From Spirogloea muscicola (lineage: Eukaryota > Streptophyta > Zygnematophyceae > Spirogloeales > Spirogloeaceae): a stretch of 37,045 nucleotides of DNA. Positions 20,701 to 30,088 of this stretch are shown one piece after another. Made by a program: the position numbers and the translations under genes. The first letter of the stretch is position 1. Each line of letters begins with the position of its first letter. The notes under the pieces are model-generated. The model did no database searches. It was not told the DNA's origin and saw only the letters and a list, made by a program, of their open reading frames with translations. Location: positions 49,191 to 86,235 of the forward strand of contig WELB01000352.1 in assembly GCA_009602725.1 (NCBI GenBank), given 5' to 3'.

Positions 20701-21790
20701 CTCTACGTCCGTATCAGTCAAGGGTATGGCCAATACTTATGGTTTGCTGTGGCCGCCGACGTAAGTACCCTCACTGATGACAAAGGCTTTTGGTGGCAAG
20801 GCCACGCTATTGTGACCCCGGACTGCAATGCCTTGCGCACTGACATAAAGCAGGAGCTGCATGATACGCCTTGCAGTGGTCATCTGGGAGTGAGCAAAAT
20901 CATCGAGGCTGTGCGACGCCTATTTATTGGAAGGGTTTTAATAACCAGGTGCGCGCTTTTGCGGTCAGATGTGCCACATGCCAGCGTAGTGAAGCAATCT
21001 CTGGCAAGCCTGCCGGATACTTCAGCCCTTGCAGATTTCGGAGCGGAAATGGTCCGATGTAAGTGTGGTTTCGATCACACAAATGTTTAAGACGCGGAAT
21101 GGTTATGATGCCATTGTCGTCTTTGTGGATCGCTTGAGTATAATGGTGCCTTTATCTCCCACAACTACGCGGGTTTCGGCGAAGGATTTCGCTGGCATCT
21201 TTGTGCATACGGTGTGGAAGCTGCATGGAGTACCTTAGAGGCTGGTCTCGGACCGCGATCCTCGCTTTACAGGTCACTTCTGGAAGGAAATTTGCAAAAT
21301 TGGCGCGAAACAGGCCATGTCCACAACCTTTCATCCACAACCTGATAGCCAATCCGAGCGAATGGATAGAGTTCTCGAGGACATGTTAAGGCACTTCGTC
21401 AATCCCAGCCAAACTGACTGGGATGAATATCTGGCTCCAGCTGAATATGCTGTGAACAATGCCTGTCATGCGTCCACAAAGGAGACTCCATCCTTCCTCG
21501 ACTACGGTCAGCATCCCCGAGCTCCACTTCAGGTGGGGAGGCCGGAACGAGTTCCCGCCGCGGTAAAGTTTACTGGGACCCTCTTGGAGGCTCAGAGACG
21601 AGCTCGGCAATTCTTGGAAAATGCTCAGAGTCGCCAGAAGGTTTATTTTATGCCGACAAATATCAGAAGGACGTGTCCTTCGATGTGGGTGCACATGTGC
21701 TGCTTTGCACGAAGCACTTATCCTTGCGGGCTGTGTGTACGCGCAAGTTGCTACCCAAGTGGGTTGGACCATTCGCAGTAGTACTGCCTT
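20701..21790 (+). pseudogene. G5 integrase
   Basis: DDKGFWWQGHAIVTPDCNALR, SGHLGV and C-x2-C text of the zinc-binding domain; core ERKWSDVSVVSITQ, where the first catalytic Asp (VDFI in relatives) is replaced; VFVDRLSIMV; LVSDRDPRFTGHFWK with the second Asp; QSERMDRVLEDML with the Glu; DWDEYLAPAEYAVNNACHA; RPERVPAAVKFTGTLLEAQRR. A stop follows HGVP at 21237. Confidence 0.87.
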
Positions 21791-22147
21791 GTGGGCAAGG
21801 TGTCCTACGAGCTGAAGTCCCCGGTGCATTGGAAGGTCCATAACGTCTTCCATGTGTCTCAGCTGAGGGCCTTCCTTTCGGATGGTCGTGTCCAACCGCC
21901 ACCAGCTCCAATAGTCGTTAAGGATGATAATGAGTTTGAGGTAGAAGAGATCTTGTCTCACAGGGACAAGTCTCGAGGGCGTAAGACCCGTGAGTATCTT
22001 GTGAAGTGGCTCGGGTATGAGCCTGAGCACAACACATGGGGGCCCGCGGCCAATTCGGCAAATCGTCCGGATGCTCTCAGGGTATACCTGGCCAAGGTTG
22101 GTAGTTCTCCGAGGCTTGGTAGAGGCAGCAGCCGTCGGGCGTCTTAA
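21791..22147 (+). pseudogene. G5 chromodomain, intact frame
   Basis: A 118-residue frame: GKVSYELKSPVHWKVHNVFH, VSQLRAFLSDGRV, FEVEEILSHRDKSRGRKTRE, YLVKWLGYEPEHNTWGPAA. It contains the aromatic/acidic chromodomain core typical of chromoviruses. It is the best-kept copy in the window, though separated by a frameshift from the rest of the integrase. Confidence 0.88.
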
Positions 22148-22190
22148 TCCCTGGCGGCTGTTCTCTCGTGGTTCCCGAGGACGTGAACAC

Positions 22191-22204
22191 CAGAGTGTGG
22201 AGGT
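22191..22204 (+). other. Polypurine tract before G5 3' LTR
   Basis: GAGTGTGGAGGTA lies directly before the LTR start TGTGATG. The equivalent sites in the 26-27 kb element read GGGGAGGTA next to TGTAACG. It primes plus-strand DNA synthesis. Confidence 0.75.
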
Positions 22205-22747
22205 ATGTGATGAACCAGCCGTCTGGTCAAGCCACATGGCTCTGGTGGCATTCCTTGACAGGCCATTTGGGACAAGTGGCCCGCCAGGTGGCGGGCTGGC
22301 TTGCCGGGCAGGTGCCCCGCCTAGAGGTGGGCCCGGCCCGTTCGAAATACCCCTCGCCAGGATCCACCCGTTCAAGGGAGGACCTTTGGCCTGCCGCAAG
22401 GCGGGCCTTGGGGCGACCCGCTCACACCCCTGGAGGGGGGTGGCACGGGGAAGCACAAGGAGCCTTTGGGGCTGAGGCTCAGCAATCAATTCGAGCCCGA
22501 AAAGCCCAGGAGCAGCCTTGCCGCTGCTCGCCATCGCAGCCGCCGCCGCACTCCGTTGCAGGGCCTGCTGCGCAGCCTGCGCCCAGGAGGTGGAGTCGCC
22601 GTCCGACGGCGGCGCCACGGGGCCTGTCTTCCGCTGCGCTATGCGCTATTGCTTCCTTGTGTGGTGGGTTGGCTCCTAAACTCCCTACGGCCGCACTCAA
22701 CGAGGACTGCTCACCCTGACTGCATGTGTAGAGCATGGTTCTCTACA
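22205..22747 (+). repeat. G5 3' LTR (LTR-A, 543 bp)
   Basis: Starts TGTGATGAACCAGCC after the polypurine tract and ends GTTCTCTACA. It aligns with the LTRs at 26044, 26628, 28503 and 29167. The element is inserted in G6 pol, which continues from 22748. The 5' LTR of G5 is lost, so no target duplication can be tested. Confidence 0.9.
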
Positions 22748-23945
22748 ATACTCATCACAAACACGCACATACAGCTCAGAGAGGTTGGCGGTGGACTGCC
22801 GAGCAGCTCCACGAGTAGGCCGCACGTCTGCGGTCTGAACCCTCGAAGCGTGCAAGACAGACTCCACAGCAGCCCCTGCAATGTTGCGGCTCACCGAATC
22901 GGCAACAATTATACTTCCAGAGCGGTACAATCACTGGAAACGGAATGTGGCCGTGCACTTAGCTCACTGTGCTTGACGCCTGCTCAATTGCTGTTGTTTG
23001 TGAAAGTAGGTCAACGGGCAGGGACCCGGTACAACCGCAAATTTAACACCCACGGAATTGCATCGCCATACACGTATGGCGTGCACATCTGCAAGGAGCT
23101 TTTGCTCCCCCGTAGCGGAGGTACGCTCTGCGGGACAAAGCAGGCTACTGTCATGAATCGCGCCCTAGCCCGAGCCCGAGCCGGCGCCCCGCGCCCTAAG
23201 CCTAAATCCAGCCTAGTCAGCCCTAACCCTAATCTGGGCTCCTCTAGAGGGTTCCCGAGGGACCCCGGGCATGGGAACGTCCTCCTGCAACTTCTTGATC
23301 TTTACAGAGGCCCTAGTGAGGCTAGGCTATGTAAGGAGGGGGGCCCCTCTTGGGCCCCCATCTCCAGCAATCTGTATCCTGCCTGCTCACCTCTCGAGCA
23401 CTCTGTACTTTTGCCCCTCCAGTAATCCAAGACGCCTTGTGCCTCGTGCTTCCAGTCTCTTGATCCTCGTTCGCAGTCCAGCTCCGCGTCCTAAGGCCCC
23501 GGGCCTCCGCCCGCCGCCTTACAGCTACCTCCAAATGCTATGGGGTGACCCACCCTCCTGCAAGAGAACGGCATGAGTGCCGATCACAGAGGCGTCACAT
23601 ACTACTTCGAATGGCACGCCTTCGCGAGGCAAGGCCAAAACGGGTGGATGCACCAGTCCCCGTCTAATATCCGCGAATGCCCTCTGGCATTCTGACGTCG
23701 ATACCCAGCTAACGTCCTTGCGAGTGAGCTTCGTAAGAGAAGTTGCCATACTTCAGTGTCCTTACAGGAACTTACGGGAGTAGTTTGCGAATCCCCAAAA
23801 GGGATGCATTGTGGCACATTCCGTGGCACGTCGTTGACTACTAAAGTCCTTCACTATTCGGTTGGGTTGACGCAAACCCCGTCTTTGTTCACAACATGCC
23901 TTGTATGTTCTGGCTGGTCATACACATCTTTGGCATACGGCTGAT
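22748..23945 (-). pseudogene. G6 pol: reverse transcriptase end and RNase H
   Basis: Read from 23940 downward: GKDG-like NKDG, FWGFANYSRKFL, MATSLTKLTRKDVSW, VHPPVLALPREGVPFEVVCD, ASVIGTHAVLLQEG, then across solo LTR-C into LLCPAERTS, EQKLLADVHAIRVWRW, QQLSRRQAQ, RSGSIIVADSVSRNIAGA, NLSELYVRV. It is cut at 22748 by the G5 LTR and at about 23945 by an LTR-B remnant. Frameshifted. Confidence 0.85.
23149..23523. repeat. Solo LTR-C (375 bp) with 5-bp target duplication
   Basis: Starts TGTCATGAATCGCGCCC and ends CCGCCTTACA. GCTAC flanks it (23144-23148 and 23524-23528). Excision rejoins the G6 RNase H frame. It shows no similarity I can see to LTR-A or LTR-B. No autonomous partner is recognised, and the copia fragment at 35.2 kb has no LTR for comparison. 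Orientation is unknown. Confidence 0.88.
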
Positions 23946-24707
23946 TCTACACAGCGGAAGTCTTGCCCTGAGGCGCTGCCGACAGGCAGCAGCTCACCTC
24001 TCAATTACGGGCCAGCGACTGCAGTCACAGTCTTACTCACAGAGAGCCAATGAAGATCCGCGACGACTGGATGCGGCGACGGGCTGCAGCAGCTGGCAGC
24101 AGCAGGGCTGCTTCGGCGGGCTGCGGCAGCAGGCGGCAGCAGAGCTGCGCCTCTCTCTCACGGGCTTCACTGATGTTGACCGGGTGACCCGAGTGTGCTC
24201 TCACCCCTACTTTTAGTGCTTCATGTGCCACCCTCTCCAGGGGTTTCTGCGAGGCTCGTCTCAGGGCCCACCTTCGAGAAGGCGGGCCCGACAAGGGGAA
24301 TCTAGTACAAGGGCAGGCCACGCGGCTCCCTTCCAAGAGCGGCAGCCATCCTGCGGCGCCGCCGAGCGGCGCCCTGCGGCGCCGGCTTGCGGCGCCACCA
24401 GTGGGTCATAGGTGTGGCGCAGCGTCACGGGCGCGCCACACGTGTCGCATACACGTCAATTCGAGCACGGCAGCAGATTCAGGAGTATGCCGAGGAGCTT
24501 CGCTCTGGAAGTCCAGGATTCGCCACCTCTGTTGGAGGCGGCGCGCCTGCACGTCACGTCGTCAGCAGGCGCGTCACACCGCGCGACACCTCGCGTGGGT
24601 CGCTTGCGAGTCGCAAGCGCGTCGCAGGCGTCAGTCACGTGCGCGTCAGTGGTTACACGGCAGCGCTTAACGCGGAGTTAAGCGTCCCGTAACGGCGGGA
24701 CGTTACA
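23946..24707 (-). repeat. LTR-B-like remnant 1
   Basis: Antisense; begins at GCGGAAGTCTTGCCCTGAGG (the sense 3' 150 bases are missing) and ends CGGGACGTTACA. U3 is rich in GGCGCC and CGCGTC-type short repeats (24340-24400, 24540-24620) not seen in other copies. Confidence 0.7.
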
Positions 24708-25333
24708 CGCAGTTAGGTCACAGTACTACCTCATTGACTTCGGACCTAGGGAATGTGAAAGTACCCCCCTACATGGTGGAACGCCAGCGCACCCAGCGCA
24801 CACACGGGCATCACATAGCACAGCGGAAGTCTTACCCTGAGGCACCGCCAGAAGGCGGCGACTCTACAAAGGGTCGGGCTTAGTAGCTGTCCCCAATTGG
24901 GACGCAATCATGGTACTTACAGACAGGCGGCGATGTCCGCAGCCACGAGCTGCGGTGACGGGCTGGGCAGCAGACGGCAGCAGCAGGGCTGGGGCGGCGG
25001 CTGCGGCAGCAGGCAAGCAAGGCTGTGACTCTCTCTGAGCATTACTGGTCCGACTGGCAGTCAGTCCTCGGCCTCCTACTGACAGCGTTCCACCTGCCAC
25101 CCCTCCCCTGAGGGTGTGACGAGGGTAGCCCGAGGTCCGGCCCCGGAGGAGCGGACCCGCATAACAGGAATACGACTGGCGCGTGCTGCGCGTGGTGCGG
25201 GCTGCGCGTGTCGCGAGCCTGACGAATGGGGTACGCGTCCAGGGACTAGCGCGTGACGCGCGTGACTGGCGCGTGACGCGCGTGAAGCCGCTTACTGGCA
25301 CCACTTGGTTCACTAAAACGGGGGAACGTTACA
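24708..25333 (-). repeat. LTR-B-like remnant 2
   Basis: Begins CGCAGTTAGGTCACAG directly at the end of remnant 1, shows CTTACCCTGAGGCACCGCCAG, CTGCTGC-type repeats in antisense and CACCCCTCCCCTGAGGG, and ends GGGGGAACGTTACA. Its first few bases (TGTAA...) are absent. U3 carries GACTGGCGCGTGACGCGCGT repeats (25250-25290). Confidence 0.75.
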
Positions 25334-26043
25334 CGAGCCGTGAACACTGACCAGAATGCGCGAGAAATTACCAAATGTTTGTACGTCTCGTGAGTGGAAA
25401 TATTCTGTACACATTCACACCAATGGGCAAGATCACCAGAGAGAGATGTGGCAGCGATACACACGGGTCGCCGGGTCTGTTCACATCAGAATCATCACAC
25501 AGAATCAACGCATGCATATTTGTCAGCTTGGCTTGCAGACCTCCAACTGTTTGGCCTTTGAAGATGGAGGATTGGACGGCTGGGCACGCTCCAGTCGTAT
25601 GTCAGACAGGCCAAGGTATCCCCTTGCCAAGGCCTTCGGAAGTGGACGCTCGCCCGTTCAAATTAAGCGGAGCATGGACTGACTGCACTTCCCCACACAG
25701 GGCCCTCTTGAGGGAGGACGCCGTAGGGTCCACAGGGACCACTACTTCAAAGAGCTTCCTTTGGCGAACCACGCGCTGAATCTTTTCAAGCGACAAGCCA
25801 TCAGTTGACGGAGTCGGCAGTCCGGCTAGCACCTCGGTCAGCTGCGCCACACCAGCATGTTGTCCTGCCGGCCTAGAGGACTCGGACGCGCACACTGGCA
25901 GAACTGACGTGCGTATGCTGCCTGTTGGACGGTGATCTGGCCCATCAGAGTTCCTTAGGCACGACATGGAGTCGCACGAATAGCAGCACAGCTGAACTGT
26001 TGCATCAGAAGAGAGGCAAAGACGGCAGAGCGCTAATGCTTAC
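25334..26043. other. Unassigned 710-bp segment between LTRs
   Basis: The longest minus-strand frame (25602-25967, 121 residues) contains KLFEVVVPVDPTASSLKRAL and ends in a stop after KGIPWPV. The same strand continues in-frame past the stop with readable text. No conserved motif was recognised. It may be part of a gag/protease region or unrelated host DNA. Confidence 0.4.
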
Positions 26044-26618
26044 TGTAAGGAACCTCGCCCCTACACACGCAGTTAGGGGTCCGTGTGGACTTCGGCTTTA
26101 GGGAGTTAGGAGCGCACCCATTAGACGGTGAAGCACTAGCGCATAGGCCAAGCGGAAGACAGGCCCTGTGGCGCCGCCGTCCAGTGGCGACTCCACCTAC
26201 TGGTCGCAAGCCGGCAGCTGTCCCCCAAGAGGCGCAGCCACGGACTCCCGCAGCAAGCCCCGCATCAGGGTGCAGCGGCGGCAGCTCCGGCAGGCAGCAG
26301 CAAGCCTGCTCTCAGGCTTCACAGGTCCGAAATACTCGGGTCTCACCCCAAGGCTCGCAGTGCTTCCCCCGTGCCAACCCCCCCTCCTGTGGTGTGAGCG
26401 GGTCGCCCCAGGGCCTGCCATGCGGCGGGCCAAAGATCCTCCCTTGGACGGGTGGATCCTAGCGAGGGGTCTTTTAGGAAGGGTGGGGCCCGCACTTTGG
26501 CGGGCCACTTGCCCGGCCAGCCAGGCCGCCACCTGGCGGGCCACTTGCCGTCAAACGGCTAGCGATCATGTAACGCTGAAAGCAGAATGTGGCTTAACAA
26601 GACTGCGGAATCGTTACA
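26044..26618 (-). repeat. LTR-A copy, outer member of an LTR-PPT-LTR unit
   Basis: In plus orientation starts TGTAAGGAACCTCGCCC and ends GAATCGTTACA. It is followed at once by TACCTCCCC (26619-26627), the antisense polypurine tract. Confidence 0.9.
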
Positions 26619-26627
26619 TACCTCCCC
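26619..26627 (-). other. Isolated polypurine tract between two LTRs
   Basis: Sense GGGGAGGTA, identical to the tract before the neighbouring LTR at 27206-27214. It is the only internal sequence between the two LTR-A copies. Confidence 0.8.
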
Positions 26628-27205
26628 TTTAAGGAATCTCGCCCTTACACACGCAATCAGGGGTCAGTTGTCCTTGTTGACTTCGGCTGTTGGGGTTTAG
26701 AAGCGAACCCACTACACAGTGAAGCACTAACGCATAGGCGCTGCGGATGACAGGCCCTGTGGCGCCGCCGTCCGGCGGCGAATCCACCTCCTGGGCGCAA
26801 GCCGGCGGCTGTCCCTCAATTGACGCAGCCGCGGACTCCTCGCAGCAAACCCCGCAGCCGGGTGTGGCGGCGGCTGCGGCGGCAGCAGCAGCAAGGCTGC
26901 TCCTGAGCTTCACAGGTCCGAAGTGATGTCGGGCCTCAGCCCAAGGCTCGTAGTACTTCCCCCGTGCCGATCCCCCTCCAGGGGTGTGAACGGTCGCCCC
27001 ATGGCCTGCCTTGGGGCGGGCCAAAGATCCTCCCTTCAACGGGTGGATCCTAGCGAGGAGTACTTTGGGTGGGGCGCCGTACTTAAGCGGGCCACTTGCC
27101 CGGCCAGCCAGCTTATTACCTGGCGAGCCACTTTCTTACAAACGGCAAGCGGTCACCTTATGCTAACAGCACCGTGTGGCTTAAGCAAACGGTTGGATCG
27201 TTACA
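26628..27205 (-). repeat. LTR-A copy following G7 pol (3' LTR position)
   Basis: Starts TTTAAGGAATCTCGCCC (TG changed to TT) and ends TTGGATCGTTACA in plus orientation. In sense it directly follows G7's polypurine tract, so it is G7's 3' LTR. Confidence 0.9.
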
Positions 27206-27214
27206 TACCTCCCC
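27206..27214 (-). other. Polypurine tract of G7
   Basis: Sense GGGGAGGTA immediately before LTR start TGTAACGATCC. Confidence 0.75.
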
Positions 27215-28502
27215 ACTCTGATGTTGACGTCCTCGGGAACAACGAGAGGACAGCCCAACAGGTGTTAAGATGCCCGACGGATGCTGCCTCGACCAAGCCT
27301 AGGAGAATTACCACCCTTGGTCTTCCCTGAGAACATCTGGAGAATTTGCCAAATTGGCCGCAGGCTCCCACGTGTTATGCTCAGGCCCATACCCGAGCCA
27401 CTTCACCAGATACTCACGGGTCTTACGCCCTCGGAGACTGTCCTTGTGAGACAAGATCTCTTGCACCTCAAACTCACAATCATCATCGATAAGTAGTGGA
27501 GGTAGGGGCGGTTGAAGACGGCCATCCGAAAGGAAAGCCCTCAGCTGAGACACATGGAAGACGTTATGGACCTTCCAATGCACTGATGGGTTTCGTAGGA
27601 CAAGTTGGCCACAAGGCGTACTACCACAACTGTCCGACCCACTTGGGCAGCAACTTGCGTGTACCCACAACCTGTAAGGATAAGTGCTACGTGCTCAGCA
27701 GCACTTGCGCACCAACGTCGAATAACACACCTTCCAGTGTTTGTCAGCATAAGCCTTCTGGCGACTCTGGGCAGTTTTCAAGAAATGCCGAGCTCGTCTT
27801 TGAATCTCCAAGAGGGTCCCAGTAGAGGCTACTGCGGCGGCGGGAACTCGTTCCGGCCTCCCCATCAGAAGTGGGGCTCGGGTATGCTGACCATAGCTGC
27901 GGAAGATGGAGTCTCCATTGTGGACGCATGATTGGCAGTGTTCACAGCATATTCAGCTGGAGCCAAGTACTAATCCCAGTCAGTCTGGCTGGGATTGACG
28001 AAGAGCCTCGATGTCTCGAAGCATGTCCTTGACAACCCGAATCATTCGCTCAATTTGGCCAAACGTTTGTGGATGGAAGGCTGCTGGCATGGCCTGCTTC
28101 GTGCCAATAAGCTTGCAAGCTCTCTTCCAAAAATGAGCTGTAAAGCGAGTATCGCGGTCCGAGACCAGCCTCTCCGGTACCCATGCAGCTTCCACACCGT
28201 AGCCACGAAGATGCCAGCGAAACCTTTCGCTGATGCCCGCGTAGTCGTGGAAGCAAAAAGCACCATCATACTCAGTCGATCCACAAAGACGACATTAACA
28301 TCATAGCCGTTTCGCGTCTTAAGCAGATGTGTCATAAAACCCACACTTACATTAGACCAATTCCGCTCCGGAATCTGCAAGGTCGAAGCACTTCGGCAGG
28401 CTTGCCAGAGAACTGCCTTACTATGTTGGCATGTGGCACAGCTTGCCACAAAAGCGCGCACCTGGGCTTAAACACCCTTCCGCCAAAAAAGGCGTCCCAC
28501 AG

Positions 28503-29039
28503 TGTAAGGAACCTCGCCCTACACACGCAGTCAGGGTGAGCAGGTATTTTGGAGTTCGGCTGTAAAGGGTTTAGGAGCCAACTCACTACACGATGAAGCA
28601 CTAGCGCATAGCGCAGCGGAAGACAGGCCATGTGGCGCCGCCGTCTGGCGGCGATTCCACCTCCTGGGCGCAGGCCGCCGCGGCAGGCCCCGCAGCAGAG
28701 TGCGGCGGCTGCAGCGGCGAGCAGCGGCAGGGCTGCTCCTGGGCTTCACCGGCTTCGAAGTGCTGTTGAGCCTCTGCCCCCAAGGCTCTCCGTGCTTCCC
28801 CGTGCCACCCTCCCTTCAAGGGTGTGAGCGGGTCGCCCCAGGGCCCGCCTTGCAACGGACCAAAGATCCTCCCTTGAACGGGTAAATCCTGGCGAGGGCA
28901 TCTTACGACGGGCGGGGCCCGCAACCGGGCGGGCCACTTGCCCGGTAAGCCAGCCCGCCACCTGACGGGTTGTCCCACATGGCCGGTCATGTAATGCCAA
29001 CAGAGCAATGTGGCTTAAGCAGACGGCTAGTTCATTACA
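28503..29039 (-). repeat. Solo LTR-A (537 bp) with 5-bp target duplication
   Basis: Plus orientation TGTAAGGAACCTCGCCC to TAGTTCATTACA. CACAG flanks it (28498-28502 and 29040-29044). It is inserted in G7 integrase between the zinc-binding H-x3-H and C-x2-C parts. Confidence 0.95.
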
Positions 29040-29166
29040 CACAGCCTGTTTGGTCTTGCTCACTTCCTGATGACTACTGTAAGGCGTATCATGCAACTCC
29101 TGTATTATGTCAGTGCGCAAGGCATTGCAGTCCGGGACCACAATAGCGTCGCCTTGCCACCAGAAG

Positions 29167-29707
29167 TGTAATAAACCAGCTGTCTGTTCAAGCCACATGG
29201 CTCTGTTGGCATAACGTGACCGCTATTTGGGACAAGTGGGCCAGCCAGCCCGCCAGGTGGCGGGCTGGCTTGCCGCGCAAGGGCCCGCCCGGAGGTGGGC
29301 CCCGCCATCCGAAATACCCCTCGCCAGGATTCGCCCGTTCAAGCGGAGGATCTTGGCCCGCCGCAGGGCGGGCCTTGGGGCGACCCGCTCACACCCCTGG
29401 AGGGGGGGTGGCTCGGGGAAGCACGGAGAGCCTTGGGGGCAGAGGCTCAACAGCACTTCGAAGCCGGCGGCGAGCAGCGGGAAGGCTGCTCCTGAGCAGC
29501 CGCCGCCGCACTCTGCTGCGGGGCCTGCTGCGCCGGCCTGCGTGCAGGAGGTGGAGTCGCCGCCGGACGGCGGCGCCACATGTCCTGTCTTCCGCTGCGC
29601 TATGCGCTAGTGCTTCATCGTGTAGTGGGTTCGCTCCCAAACCCCCTACAGCCGAACTCAACAAGGACTGCTCACCCTGACTGCATGTGTAGGGCGAGTT
29701 CTCTACA
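29167..29707 (+). repeat. Solo LTR-A (541 bp) with 5-bp target duplication, opposite orientation
   Basis: TGTAATAAACCAGC to GTTCTCTACA. AGAAG flanks it (29162-29166 and 29708-29712). Removal rejoins DDKG to FWWQGDAI in G7. A 10-bp perfect stem with loop AGGT lies at 29245-29268. Confidence 0.95.
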
Positions 29708-30051
29708 AGAAGCCTTTATCATCAGTCGGGGGTCCTCAGCAACCCATGGGTCTTTGCCATGCCCTTCACGGATGCGCACGTAGAGCTCAGAGAGGTCAGA
29801 ACGGCGTGGTCAGTAGTAATTGTCGACAGGAAGGATAGACGGCTCACGATAGCCCGAGGGTAGTAGACCGTCATTTGCTATTAATGGGGCATTGACCGGG
29901 GGACTGTCAGCATGGCGGTGGTGCCCGATCAGTGGGTAGAATGTCGGTGGTAGCCCGTTGATAGCTGTCGACAGATCGTGGACGGGTCGTAATGAAAGAC
30001 TGAGTGCCAATTATTCCACCCGGGTCCGTATAGCCGGGCTCGCAGTCCGTC

Positions 30052-30088
30052 GGGCTATATAGGGCTATATTTTCTTGCTATATAGGGG
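30052..30088. promoter_or_regulatory. Cluster of TATA-like sequences
   Basis: GGGCTATATAGGGCTATAT at 30052-30070 and GCTATATAGGGG at 30077-30088. These are strong TATA-like boxes in otherwise GC-rich DNA. Whether they drive anything is unknown. Confidence 0.35.

Larger units (their letters stand above)
27215..29796 (-). pseudogene. G7 pol: integrase and chromodomain, interrupted by two solo LTRs
   Basis: On the minus strand: LSELYVRIREG-like text near 29790, GFWWQGDAIVVPDCNALRTD (29165-29100), QELHDTPYSSH, solo LTR, CATCQHSKA (28435), ERNWSNVSVGFMTHL (first catalytic Asp changed to Gly), VFVDRLSMMV, LVSDRDTRFTAHFWK, QIERMIRVVKDML, then VHWKVHNVFHVSQLRAFLSD, FEVQEILSHKDSLRGRKTRE and YLVKWLGYGPEHNTWEPAA (27308-27670). 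Reverse transcriptase and most of RNase H are missing at the right end. Confidence 0.88.

Noticed and set aside
21386-22618. 410-residue minus-strand open frame
   Set aside because: It is antisense to a recognisable gypsy integrase, chromodomain and LTR; a shadow frame in GC-rich DNA.
23196-23262. CCCTAA-like motifs (CCCTAAGCCTAAA, CCCTAACCCTAA) suggesting a telomere repeat
   Set aside because: Only two or three irregular units, located inside solo LTR-C; not a telomeric array.
26629-27039. 136-residue minus frame inside an LTR
   Set aside because: Equivalent frames occur in several LTR-A copies without shared start or selection signs; LTR sequence explains it.
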